Source: DASXTW01 sp036505215
Lineage (GTDB): Bacteria > Actinomycetota > UBA4738
NCBI GenBank assembly: GCA_036505215.1
Contig: DASXTW010000122.1
Location: 1 to 64,000, forward strand
Direction: 5' to 3'
Length of the DNA stretch: 64,000 bases
Shown here: positions 50,878 through 59,654 of the stretch, in pieces
Layout of the letters: each line of letters opens with the position of its first letter
Position numbering within the stretch: position 1 is the first letter of the stretch
Notes under the pieces: generated by a model
Told to the model about the DNA's origin: nothing
Database searches by the model: none
Seen by the model: the letters and a program-made list of their open reading frames with translations, nothing else
Made by a program: the position numbers and the translations under genes

Positions 50878-51154
50878 CGAGGGCGATTATCGCAGCGAGG
50901 AGCGACATGGCCCCACAGCCCCATGCGCGCACCGGCCTCTGGCGAAGGAACAGCGCTACAGGACGTCGGGCCGCCACACCGGTGTGAAGTCGTGGCCGAA
51001 CGTATTGGTGATTCGAATCTGCCCGGTGCCGTCAGCTGGTCATCGGGCCCGGACCTCAAGAGCAAGGTTCGCTGGTCCGATGGTAGTGGTGTACCCAAGC
51101 GGCGGCCATCCACGCCGGGGTTTATTTTTCGGAGTTCCGGTGTACTCTTCGGAC

Positions 51155-51757
51155 ATGGGCAGGAAGGTCTCCCTGGTCATCGTTCCCTCCTGTCTCCTCC
51201 TGCTCATGATGGGCTGCACCCAGGTTCGCGAGCTCCCGGTCGGTCGCATCGCGCCCCCCTCCCCCGCGGCCCAACCCACAGGCGGGGAGGCCCAGGTAGC
51301 GGTTCCGTTTCCGATGACGCTGTTCGGGCCGCCGCTCAGGACGGCCTCGGTCCAGCCGGGAACGCTGAAGCTCAAGAAGCTGATCCTGTCGCATCCTCGG
51401 CTCAAGGTGACCCCGCTCGCGTCGAGCCACCGGACCGTCGCCCTGGGGTTCCAGGAGAAGGCCAGCGGGAAGCAACGGTGGGGCGAGATCATGATCCCCG
51501 AGGAACGGAAGCTCTTCCAGCGATTCGCCGAGGACACTTCGCTGGGAGAGTGGCTGATCCTCATCACTGACGTGGACGTCACCGACGCGCCCGACCCGAT
51601 CCCACTGGTGGCCTACCGATGGAACAGGCCCGACGTCGAGACCTACGCGAAGTGCGGGATACCCCTGTCCTTGACCATCAACGAATGCACGGACACGTAT
51701 TACCGTGCCGCCAAGGTGATCTTCCTGATGCACCAGAAGATCGGGCAAGGGCAGTAG
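51155..51757 (+). CDS. Putative lipoprotein, unknown function
   Basis: The protein is 200 aa. ATG 51155 gives a lipoprotein signal MGRKVSLVIVPSCLLLLMMGC with lipobox MMGC. A Pro-rich linker follows, then a compact domain from ~70 (LKKLILSHPRLKVTPLASSHRTVALGF, LFQRFAEDTSLGEWLILITD, CGIPLSLTINECTDTYYRAAKVIFLM). I recognise no family. The RBS is weak. It converges with the FAD oxidoreductase gene. Confidence 0.65.
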   Translation: MGRKVSLVIVPSCLLLLMMGCTQVRELPVGRIAPPSPAAQPTGGEAQVAVPFPMTLFGPPLRTASVQPGTLKLKKLILSHPRLKVTPLASSHRTVALGFQEKASGKQRWGEIMIPEERKLFQRFAEDTSLGEWLILITDVDVTDAPDPIPLVAYRWNRPDVETYAKCGIPLSLTINECTDTYYRAAKVIFLMHQKIGQGQ

Positions 51758-51812
51758 CCTCCAGCATCGCCTGCTCGCCTCGACTCCCAGCTACCTCACG
51801 CACCGTCCGCGA

Positions 51813-53417
51813 TCAGCCTCGGGAGCGGCCCTTCCTGTCGGCCAGGATCTCCCGAGCGGCATTCGCGCCGGGGCCGCCGGTGACGCCGCCCCCCGGATGG
51901 GCGCCTGAGCCGCACAGGTACAGACCCCGCAGTGCCAGCCGGTACCGGGAGTGGCCGAGCATCGGCCGCCAGGCGAAGAGCTGGTCGAGGCCGGGTTCAC
52001 CATGCAGGGGGTGGCCCTCGGTGAGGCCGTAGTCGCGCTCCAGGTCAAGCGGGGTGATGACCTGCCGGGCCACCACGAGGTCCGAGATGCCTGGAGCCAG
52101 CGCGTCCAGGGTCTTCAGAACGAGATCGCCCAGCCCATCGCGCTCCGCGTCCCAGTCGCCCTCCCGGCGGTGGTACGGCGTCCACTGCACGAGGACGCTC
52201 ATCACGTGACCGCCCTCGGGAGCCAGGCCTGGGTCGGCGAGGCTGGGGATGGTGGCTTCCAGATACGGCTGCTCCGAGACCCTTCCGTACTTCGACGCAT
52301 CGAATCCCCGCTCCAGGTAGTCGATTCCCGGGGCCACCGCGATCCGGCCCTTCAGCCGCTCGCTTTCGGCCCCACCATCGGCGACGAACGTGGGCAGCCC
52401 CGACAACGCCAGGTTCACCTTGGCCACCACCCCCGGCAGTCGGAGGTTGCCGGCCCGCCAGACGAGGCTCGGGCCAACAGCCGCAGGGTCCACCAGGCTG
52501 AGCAGGGTCCGCTTGGGATCGATTCCGCACACCACGATCGGCGAGGAGATCTCCTCTCCCGACGAAAGGGCCACTCCGGTGACTCGGTCGCCAGACGAGG
52601 TAACCCTCACCACCTCCGCGCCGGACCGGATCTCGACGCCAGACGAGCGCGCGGCGGAGGCGAGCGAACCCGCAAGGGAGCCCGGGCCGCCCCGGACGAA
52701 TACGGTCTGGCCGGCAGCGCCCCCGTCGTTCCCGGCCGAGTCAGCCAGCAGGACTGCCGTGGTCCCCGCCGACCATGGCCCCATGGCCGCGTACTGGATA
52801 CCGCGGGCCGCGATGGCCCCCCGCAGCGCGTCTGTCTCGAAGGCCTCACCGACGAAGTCGGCCACGGCCATCGGCAGCACCCTGAGGAGCTCCCTCGTGC
52901 CCTTCTTTCCCAGCCCTCGGAAGGCCCTGGCCAGCTTGAGCCCGGCCAGGGCGTCGCTGGCCGACGGCTTCTTCAGATCGGGAGGGGTACTGGCGTGCAC
53001 GTGGGCCAGGAAGCTCGACAGAGACCGGACCTTCTGATCGAAGAGCGGGTAGGCCTCGGAGTCCCGAGCCGACCAACCGCGCAGCTCCCGGGCGGTCCTG
53101 GCCCGGTCGGCCCAGAGGGTCAGCGACCGGCCATCGGGCTGGGGAGCGAACAGGCGAACCTCGGGTGCGATCGGGTCGAGGCCATGCTCGTGGAGACGGA
53201 GGTCGCGAACGACGCTCGTCCAGAGCCGTCCCACGGTGTGAGCGAGCGCGGGGACCCGATAGCCGGGTGCGATCTCCGCCGTGGCCAGCGCTCCCCCCGG
53301 CTCGTCCCGCCGCTCCAGGACCACGGTTCGCAACCCGGCCCTCGCCAGGTAGGCTGCGGTCACCAGGCCGTTGTGACCGGCGCCGACGACGACGGCGTCG
53401 GGACCTCGCTCGGTCAC
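51813..53417 (-). CDS. FAD-dependent oxidoreductase, phytoene-desaturase/PYROXD2-like (copy 1)
   Basis: The protein is 534 aa. DAVVVGAGHNGLVTAAYLARAGLRTVVLERRDEPGGAL is the dinucleotide (FAD) fold; a C-terminal LRGLYLCGSGAHPGGGVTGGPGANAA closes it. This belongs to COG1233 (phytoene dehydrogenase-related proteins), many of unknown substrate. It lies 34 bases after copy 2 on the same strand and shares the same layout, so the two arose by tandem duplication. Loss of residues is not apparent. Confidence 0.88.
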   Translation of the reverse strand: MTERGPDAVVVGAGHNGLVTAAYLARAGLRTVVLERRDEPGGALATAEIAPGYRVPALAHTVGRLWTSVVRDLRLHEHGLDPIAPEVRLFAPQPDGRSLTLWADRARTARELRGWSARDSEAYPLFDQKVRSLSSFLAHVHASTPPDLKKPSASDALAGLKLARAFRGLGKKGTRELLRVLPMAVADFVGEAFETDALRGAIAARGIQYAAMGPWSAGTTAVLLADSAGNDGGAAGQTVFVRGGPGSLAGSLASAARSSGVEIRSGAEVVRVTSSGDRVTGVALSSGEEISSPIVVCGIDPKRTLLSLVDPAAVGPSLVWRAGNLRLPGVVAKVNLALSGLPTFVADGGAESERLKGRIAVAPGIDYLERGFDASKYGRVSEQPYLEATIPSLADPGLAPEGGHVMSVLVQWTPYHRREGDWDAERDGLGDLVLKTLDALAPGISDLVVARQVITPLDLERDYGLTEGHPLHGEPGLDQLFAWRPMLGHSRYRLALRGLYLCGSGAHPGGGVTGGPGANAAREILADRKGRSRG

Positions 53418-53451
53418 GTCCTCCGCCCCGCCCGCCCTGGTGCCGGCCCGC

Positions 53452-55047
53452 TCATGCCGCCCTCGCCGCCTTGATTGCCTGGAGCGCGGCGATCCTCCCC
53501 GGCGCTCCCATCAGTCCCCCTCCGGGATGCGTGGCCGAGCCACACAGCCACAGGTCCTTCACCGGCGTGCGGTACTGGGCCCATCCGGGCACCGGGCGGC
53601 TGAAGAAGAGCTGCTCCAGGCTCAGCTCCCCCTGGAAGATGTTGCCTTCGGTCAGGCCGAAGGTCTGTTCCAGGTCGAGGGGGGTGAGGACCTGTCGGTG
53701 CAGGATCAGCTTCTCGAGGTTCGGTGCCCGCTCGGCGATGGTCTCGATCACGGCGTCGCCGAATGCCTCGCGCGTGGCGTCGTCCCATTGCCTGCCGTTC
53801 GACAGGTGATAGGGCGCGTACTGCACGAAGCAGCTCATCACGTGCTTGCCCGGTGGGGCCATCGACGGGTCGACGAGAGTTGGAATGACGATGTCGATGT
53901 ACGGCCGGGCGCTGAAGGATCCGTACTTCGCGTCGTCGTAGGCCCGCTCCATGTAGTCGACGCTCGGGGAAAAGCTGACCGCGCCTCGCAAGTGCTCGAG
54001 GTCCTCCGCGTTCGGCAGGCAGGTGAAGTCCGGCAACCCATCCAGGGCCAGGTTCACCTTTCCAGAGGAGCCCCTGAACTTGTACCGGCGGACCTCTTGC
54101 TCGAACTCCGCATCGAGGGTGCCCGGTTCGAGCAGGCCGATCATCGTTCGGCGCACGTCCAGGCTCGACAGGACGATCCCGCCGGCGATCTCCTCACCCG
54201 AGTCCAGCGTCACGCCGATGGCCCGCCGACCCTTCGTGAGGATCTGAGCCACGGGAGCTTCGGTTCGGATCTCGGCGCCCTGTGCCCTCGCGGCCGAGGC
54301 GATGGCGTGGCTGACACCGCCCGTGCCACCCTTCGGGATCCCCCAGGCTCGGAACGCACCGTCGATCTCGCCCATGTAGTGATGGAGCAGGACGTAGGCC
54401 GTGCCCGGCGAGCGGATGCCTTGGAACGTGCCGATGATGCCCGACGCGGCCATCGTGGCCTTGAGTGGATCGGTCTCGAACCACTGGTCCAGGAAGTCGG
54501 AGGCGCTCATCGTCATGAGCTGGATGAACGTCGCCTGATGCCGCGCGGGGAGCTTCTGGAACCGGCGGGCCAGGCGGGCCAGGGGAAACCACGGCCGGGG
54601 GTCGAGTCGGGCCGGGTCGGGCGGGACGATCGACAGGATCGGCTTGATGAACCGAGCCATGTCGAACATGAGCTGCCCATACTCCTCGTAGGCCTCGGCG
54701 TCCATCCGCGACCAGCGGCGCAGCTCGCGAACGGTTCTCCAGTGATCGTTGACGCGCCACAGGTAATCGTCGTCGAGCGGGGTGAAGGTGCCATCCAGTG
54801 GCAGGATCTCCAGACCATGGCGGGGCAGCTCGAGGTCCCGGATGATCTCCGGGCGCAGCAGGCTGACCACGTAGGAGGCCACGCTGAACCTGAAGCCAGG
54901 AAAGACTTCCTCGGTCACCGCCGCCCCGCCCACGATGTGCCGGCGCTCGAGGACGATCGTCTTCAGCCCGGCCCCGGCCAGATAGGCCCCCGCCACCAGG
55001 CCGTTGTGCCCGGCCCCGATCACGATCGCGTCATACCGCTCAGTCAA
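53452..55047 (-). CDS. FAD-dependent oxidoreductase, phytoene-desaturase/PYROXD2-like (copy 2)
   Basis: The protein is 531 aa. The start is TTG 55047 (LTERYDAIVIGAGHNGLVAGAYLAGAG), since no ATG or GTG precedes the FAD fold. GGAAVTEEVFPGFRFSVASYVVSLLRPEI and DLWLCGSATHPGGGLMGAPGRIAA are the conserved end regions. It is the paralogue of the gene downstream and is probably co-transcribed with it. No carotenoid genes are near, so a carotenoid role is not supported. Confidence 0.88.
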   Translation of the reverse strand: MTERYDAIVIGAGHNGLVAGAYLAGAGLKTIVLERRHIVGGAAVTEEVFPGFRFSVASYVVSLLRPEIIRDLELPRHGLEILPLDGTFTPLDDDYLWRVNDHWRTVRELRRWSRMDAEAYEEYGQLMFDMARFIKPILSIVPPDPARLDPRPWFPLARLARRFQKLPARHQATFIQLMTMSASDFLDQWFETDPLKATMAASGIIGTFQGIRSPGTAYVLLHHYMGEIDGAFRAWGIPKGGTGGVSHAIASAARAQGAEIRTEAPVAQILTKGRRAIGVTLDSGEEIAGGIVLSSLDVRRTMIGLLEPGTLDAEFEQEVRRYKFRGSSGKVNLALDGLPDFTCLPNAEDLEHLRGAVSFSPSVDYMERAYDDAKYGSFSARPYIDIVIPTLVDPSMAPPGKHVMSCFVQYAPYHLSNGRQWDDATREAFGDAVIETIAERAPNLEKLILHRQVLTPLDLEQTFGLTEGNIFQGELSLEQLFFSRPVPGWAQYRTPVKDLWLCGSATHPGGGLMGAPGRIAALQAIKAARAA

Positions 55048-55125
55048 AGGAGATTCGATCCGGGTCGTCGAAGCGGTCGATACTCTACGCGAGTGAACTG
55101 GGCGAGATCCGGTAGCCGGACCGAG

Positions 55126-56079
55126 TCAGTCTGTCAGGGTGCCCTTGATGAGGAAGGTTGCCCCTCCACCGACACATCCGAGCTGCGCGGGATGACTCTC
55201 CTTCAATGTCCCCACGAACTTGACCGCGCGCCACTCACCGATGACCACCTCCGCCCTGGTCACCCGGAGCTTGATCGTCAGGGTCGACGGTAACCGGGTC
55301 CTCCCGCACCGGCCGATGAACTTTCCCTCGTCGGTCCCGGAGTAGGTGGTCCCCCTTCGCGCAAGGATCGCCCTTAGAGATCCGCTCGTGACATCCGACC
55401 AGTGGACGCCGCACGGGCCGGTGTGGCAGTTGGGGTGGAAGCTCCAGCCCAGATTCAGCTTCCCGAGCTTTCCCACGTACCCCGACTGCGAGATGGTCTT
55501 GGCGGTCACGTCGAAGACCCCCTCCAGCCGGGCCGCGGCCAGACCGGGAACGGGGACCTCCACCACGGCAGACGCTCGCTCCGACCTCACGAAGCCTCCC
55601 CCTCGGGTCACCACTCCATAGGTGTAGGTCTCTCCTGGCATCACGTTCGTGTCGGTATACGTCGTCGTGTCGGCCGGGACGCTTCCGATCTGGGTGCCGT
55701 TGCGATAGACCAGGTAGCCGAGGATCTCGGCCTTCCCGGATGGCGCGCCCCAGGTCAGGGTCACGCCGATCGGCGCGGTATCGGCTTTCACCGTGAGCCC
55801 GACAGGCGATCCGACGCTGCGAGAGGCGGGCCCGGAGGGCCTGGCCTCAGTGGGTTTGCCGCCTCCTCCGGAAGCGACGGCGATCGCGATGATGCCGGCC
55901 AAGAGGGCCAGGGCCCCCCCGACGATGACGACCGTTCGGATGCGAGGCCTCTTCGGAGGCCGCGACGGGGCCTTGGGCTGAGCGGGCGGCGGCTGCGGCA
56001 GAGGCTCGGTGGGCGACGGCGCGGGTGGCTGATCCGCGATCGATGAAGAGGTTGAACCTTCGGACGATTCGTCGGTCAT
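55126..56079 (-). CDS. Membrane-anchored fibronectin type III-like protein
   Basis: The protein is 317 aa. A Pro/Ser-rich cytoplasmic N-terminus (~45 residues), a basic stop and one membrane segment (VVIVGGALALLAGIIAIAVA, ~50-70) precede a Gly linker. An Fn3-type domain follows (LTVKADTAPIGVTLTWGAPSGKAEILGYLVYRNGTQIGSV in outline, YTDTNVMPGETYTYGV; ~95-175). A C-terminal ~140-residue domain with four cysteines (CHTGPCG, GRCGRTR, LGCVGGG) is of unknown type. It is probably a cell-surface protein. Confidence 0.7.
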   Translation of the reverse strand: MTDESSEGSTSSSIADQPPAPSPTEPLPQPPPAQPKAPSRPPKRPRIRTVVIVGGALALLAGIIAIAVASGGGGKPTEARPSGPASRSVGSPVGLTVKADTAPIGVTLTWGAPSGKAEILGYLVYRNGTQIGSVPADTTTYTDTNVMPGETYTYGVVTRGGGFVRSERASAVVEVPVPGLAAARLEGVFDVTAKTISQSGYVGKLGKLNLGWSFHPNCHTGPCGVHWSDVTSGSLRAILARRGTTYSGTDEGKFIGRCGRTRLPSTLTIKLRVTRAEVVIGEWRAVKFVGTLKESHPAQLGCVGGGATFLIKGTLTD

Positions 56080-56227
56080 GCAGGCCGTTCCCTCGGTCGG
56101 GCCGAGCCCTCGGTAACGGGCGAACTGTCCCAGAGCACAGGGGGGGTGTCAATCTGTCCCGACGCGGTCCTCGGCCCGGTCGGTCGGATCTCGAATATCC
56201 TTCCCAGCGATCGAACGGGAGGAGATC

Positions 56228-57421
56228 GTGAGCATCGGCACGGCATTTCATCCTCGGACCGCTTCACTCAACCGGAAGATGCAGTGGCGCGAGTGGTCGG
56301 GGTTTTTCGCCGCGAGCCAGTACGCGGATACCGTCGACATCGAATACACCGCCATCCGCGACGCCGCTGCGCTCATCGACGTCACGCCGCTCTTCAAGTA
56401 CGTGGTGACCGGACCCGACTCGATGCGCCTGGTCGATCGGATCATCACCCGCGATGCCACGAAGCTTCAGCTCGATCAGGTCTACTACACGTGCTGGTGC
56501 GACGAGGACGGCAAGGTGGTGGACGACGGCACGATCACCCGGTTGGATGAGACCACCTACCGGTGGACGGCGGCCGATCCGTCCTTGCGATGGTTCCGGA
56601 TGAACGCCTCGGGCCTGGACGTGAGGATCGAGGAGATCAGCGAGCGGCTGGCCGCTTTGGCGTTACAGGGGCCGCTGTCCCGAGACGTGGTGGAGACACT
56701 GACGGAGGAATCTTTCGCCGACCTCAAGTATTTCCGCCGGCGGGCCTCACGCGTCCGGGACATGCCGGTCGACGTGACGCGGACGGGCTACACGGGGGAC
56801 CTGGGCTACGAGCTGTGGATCGACGCCGATCGGGCCGTCGATCTGTGGGATGCCGTCATCGAGAGTGGGAGGCTCTTCGAGGTCCGTCCCGCCGGGATGT
56901 TGGCACTGGACGTGGTGCGGGTCGAGGCGGGGCTCATCCTCCTGGAGGTGGATTACACGAGCTCGCGCCGCGCCATGATCCCCGAGCAGTCCTACTCGCC
57001 GTTCGAATTGGGCATCCTCGGGCACTTCACCCGGTTCGACAAGGGCGACTATGTGGGGAAGCGGGCCCTGGAGGCCGAACAGGCCGCGGGCGGTCCGGCT
57101 CGGGGGTTGGTCGGGCTGGAAGTCGGTTGGGCCGGGATCGAGGACCTGTACGCGTCCCAGGATCTTCCGCCGATCCTGTCGCCGCATACGTCGCGCGAGG
57201 CCGTTCCCGTCTACTCGGGACGCCGCCAGGTCGGCAGGGCAACCAGCACGACGTGGAGCCCCATCCTGAAGAAGGCCATCGTCCTTGCCTCGGTGGCAAA
57301 GGAATTCGCTGAGGAGGGAACCGATCTCCTAGTCGAGTGGACGGTGGAGGCGCGCCGGGGACGGGTCCCGGCCAGGGTCGTCCCCTTACCGTTCTTCGAT
57401 CCACCGCGCAAGCGGGCCTGA
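56228..57421 (+). CDS. GcvT-family aminomethyltransferase-like protein
   Basis: The protein is 397 aa. GTG 56228 has GGGAGGAG five bases upstream. The GCV_T fold shows MQWREWSGFFAASQY, AALIDVTPLFKYVVTGPDSMRLVDRI, DEDGKVVDDGTITRLDE with the acidic loop used for catalysis in T-proteins, RTGYTGDLGYELW and RPAGMLALDVVRVEAG. A C-terminal GCV_T_C region ends it. No gcvH or gcvP is nearby, so it is probably a stand-alone tetrahydrofolate-dependent demethylase or aminomethyltransferase, of the sarcosine/dimethylglycine/DMSP type, and not the glycine cleavage T-protein. Confidence 0.87.
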   Translation: MSIGTAFHPRTASLNRKMQWREWSGFFAASQYADTVDIEYTAIRDAAALIDVTPLFKYVVTGPDSMRLVDRIITRDATKLQLDQVYYTCWCDEDGKVVDDGTITRLDETTYRWTAADPSLRWFRMNASGLDVRIEEISERLAALALQGPLSRDVVETLTEESFADLKYFRRRASRVRDMPVDVTRTGYTGDLGYELWIDADRAVDLWDAVIESGRLFEVRPAGMLALDVVRVEAGLILLEVDYTSSRRAMIPEQSYSPFELGILGHFTRFDKGDYVGKRALEAEQAAGGPARGLVGLEVGWAGIEDLYASQDLPPILSPHTSREAVPVYSGRRQVGRATSTTWSPILKKAIVLASVAKEFAEEGTDLLVEWTVEARRGRVPARVVPLPFFDPPRKRA

Positions 57422-57431
57422 CTTGATCGGT

Positions 57432-58207
57432 TCATCCCACTCTCTCGGTGAGGTCGAACCCCCGCGAGCGAATCTCGTCCATCATCAGCTTCGGGTCTAC
57501 GGCGAGCTCCACCGGAGTGGCGCCCGGTGGGATCCTGCCACTCGCCATCAGGTGGCACACGATCGCGGCATGCCAGCCCGTTGCCTGCTCCATGGCGGTC
57601 AAGCCGAGGCGGTCGTTCGGGTGCACCCGAAGGGTGGAATCGGATCCTCGGGAAGTCCCCCATCCAGCAGGAGCAGCTGGTCGGTCTCCTCCAGGAACGT
57701 GAGCGCGTATGCCAGAAGGTTGCTGGCCAACCCCGGAGCCTCGCCGCAGTCGGGGACGATGCAGACCCCCCGCTCCCGAGCCTCCCCGTTGAGCTCGAGC
57801 TGTGCGCGAACGACCTCGGTGTTTCCGCCGAGGTCGCACATGTGTGTTTCTGCATCCAGGGCAGCCTCGGTGACGGCGAGGTTCAGCCTCCACGAGGCCG
57901 AGCTGACGAAAGCGTCGAGGGGGCGAAGAAACTCGACCAGAGCGACCTGGCCGGTCGCGTCCACGCGGACTCCTCGGGCGCAGCTCGATTCCGTCAGCCG
58001 GTTGATCCGATCGGCGGATGCAGCAGCTCGACGTTCGTCGAGATCGGCCAGGACGACCTCTTTGGCTTCACCCCGGACGACGAGATCGTACGCAGCGGCC
58101 GTGCCTTGGCGGCCGGCTCCGAGGATGCCGTATCGGAACACGCCCGTGCGGAACCCCTGTTCCTTCCCCCCTGGGAACGTGACGAGGGACCGGAAGGAGG
58201 CGACCAT
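57432..58207 (-). pseudogene. Saccharopine dehydrogenase-like gene, internally deleted and frameshifted
   Basis: The N-terminal part (58207-~57620) reads FRYGILGAGRQGTAAAYDLVVRG, DLDERRAAASADRI, SSASWRLNLAVTEAALDAETHMCDLGG and EAPGLASNLLAYALTF, up to LLLLDGGLPEDP. The C-terminal part is in another frame: DRLGLTAMEQATGWHAAIV and HLMASGRIPPGATPVE, ending at 57432. Family members have roughly 150 further residues between these parts. The break coincides with a perfect 16-bp palindrome. It converges with the GcvT-like gene and is probably non-functional. Confidence 0.78.
57616..57631. repeat. 16-bp perfect palindrome at the deletion junction
   Basis: TTCGGGTGCACCCGAA is fully self-complementary and sits exactly where the saccharopine dehydrogenase-like frame breaks. 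Confidence 0.85.
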
Positions 58208-58369
58208 GCGTCCCGATTGGACGTCCTCTCAACAGAGGGCTTACGGTCTCCCGCGACCGACCGGGCGTGGGTACCGCCTTCCGATCCCTTCGACCCACAA
58301 CTTTATCTCAAGACGCGCTGACTGGAAAATCGGCAAACGGGGGTCCAGCGGGGAGCAGCAACAAGTCGC

Positions 58370-59605
58370 CTATCGGTAGCCCCGAGCCACCTCCGCCTCG
58401 GCCACCCGCTCCACCCCGATCACGTAGGCCGCCTCTCGGAGCGACCCTCCATCGGCTTGCGCCCTGGCCAGGACCTGTGCCGTGGCCAGTTCCATCAGTT
58501 GCTCCAACCGGTTGTTGACTCGCTCCTCGGACCAGGCCTCGCGCTGGAGGTCCTGCACCCATTCGAGGTACGACACCGCCACGCCGCCCCCCGAGGCGAG
58601 GATGTCGGGAGCCACCGTGATCCCTCGGTCCACCAGGATGGGGTCGGCCTCCGTGGTCACCGGATAGTTGGCCTCCTCCAGGATGAGCTCCGCTTTGATC
58701 CGCTTCGCCCGCCCCTCGTCGATGCTCGCGTCGAGAGCCGCGGGAACGAAGACACGACACTCCACGTCGAACAGGTCTTCGTTCGAGATGGTGTCCGCGC
58801 TCTCGAAGTCGATGACGCTTCCGGTCTCCTGCTTGTGCGCCAGCACCTTCTCGGGATGCAGGCCCTCGGGGTTGTGGATGGCGCCCTTGCTGTCGGAGAC
58901 CGCCACGATCGGGTATCCCTGCTCGGCCGCGAGAACGGCCAGCCACGACCCGGCGTTCCCGTACCCCTCGATGGCGATTGGCGTCTCCTCCCGATTCCAT
59001 CCGCGAGCCCGGGCGATGTGGTCCATGCAGATGAGGGCACCCCGGCCAGTGGCCGATTCGCGCCCGAGCGAGCCGCCGAGGGCGATCGGCTTGCCCGTGA
59101 TGACTGCCGGGTTGGGGCCGTAGCGACGAGAGTATTCGTCCGCCATCCACCCCATGATCTGTGGGTTGGTGTTCACGTCGGGCGCGGGGACGTCGACGTT
59201 CGGCCCGATGACTTCGGCGATGGCCCGGATGAAGGCCCGGGACAGCCGCTCCAGCTCCGCCTCCGACAGCAGCTTCGGCTCCACCTGCACGCCGCCCTTG
59301 CCTCCCCCGAAGGGGATGTTCATGAGCGCGGTCTTCCACGTCATGAGCATGGCGAAGCAGCGCACCTCGTCCAGCGAAACCGTTGGGTGGAACCTGAGCC
59401 CTCCCTTGAACGGTCCGCGGGCGTTGTTGTGCTGCACCCGATACCCCTTGAATACCTTGAAGCCTCCCCCGTCCATCGGCACCCGGACCTGCACGGTGAC
59501 CTCTCGAGTCGGCGTGGCGAGCGCTTCCCGCAGGGAGAGCTCCAGCTGGAGCCGTTCCGCCGCCTGCTCGTAGAACCCCTGGACAGCCTCGAACGCTGAG
59601 CTCAC
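58370..59605 (-). CDS. gdhA: Glutamate dehydrogenase (Glu/Leu/Phe/Val family)
   Basis: The protein is 411 aa. GTG 59605 has AAGGAGG six bases upstream. VQHNNARGPFKGGLRFHP, TWKTALMNIPFGGGKGGV (with catalytic K103), PAPDVNTNPQIMGWMADEY and the NAD(P) domain IAIEGYGNAGSW are intact. It interconverts glutamate and 2-oxoglutarate plus ammonia. Length and motifs fit the small hexameric class; coenzyme preference cannot be read with certainty. Confidence 0.94.
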   Translation of the reverse strand: MSSAFEAVQGFYEQAAERLQLELSLREALATPTREVTVQVRVPMDGGGFKVFKGYRVQHNNARGPFKGGLRFHPTVSLDEVRCFAMLMTWKTALMNIPFGGGKGGVQVEPKLLSEAELERLSRAFIRAIAEVIGPNVDVPAPDVNTNPQIMGWMADEYSRRYGPNPAVITGKPIALGGSLGRESATGRGALICMDHIARARGWNREETPIAIEGYGNAGSWLAVLAAEQGYPIVAVSDSKGAIHNPEGLHPEKVLAHKQETGSVIDFESADTISNEDLFDVECRVFVPAALDASIDEGRAKRIKAELILEEANYPVTTEADPILVDRGITVAPDILASGGGVAVSYLEWVQDLQREAWSEERVNNRLEQLMELATAQVLARAQADGGSLREAAYVIGVERVAEAEVARGYR

Positions 59606-59654
59606 TGGGTCCTCCTTGTTCGCTTCCCTTGGGGCAGAGAGCGGAAGAAGCGTA

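Noticed and set aside
51813..55047. Carotenoid biosynthesis assignment for the two phytoene-desaturase-like genes
   Set aside because: No phytoene synthase, cyclase or GGPP synthase is nearby, and the family is broad.
53440..55293. Long plus-strand frame opposite the FAD oxidoreductase copy 2
   Set aside because: It is antisense noise with no fold or motif. The minus-strand protein has an intact FAD fold.
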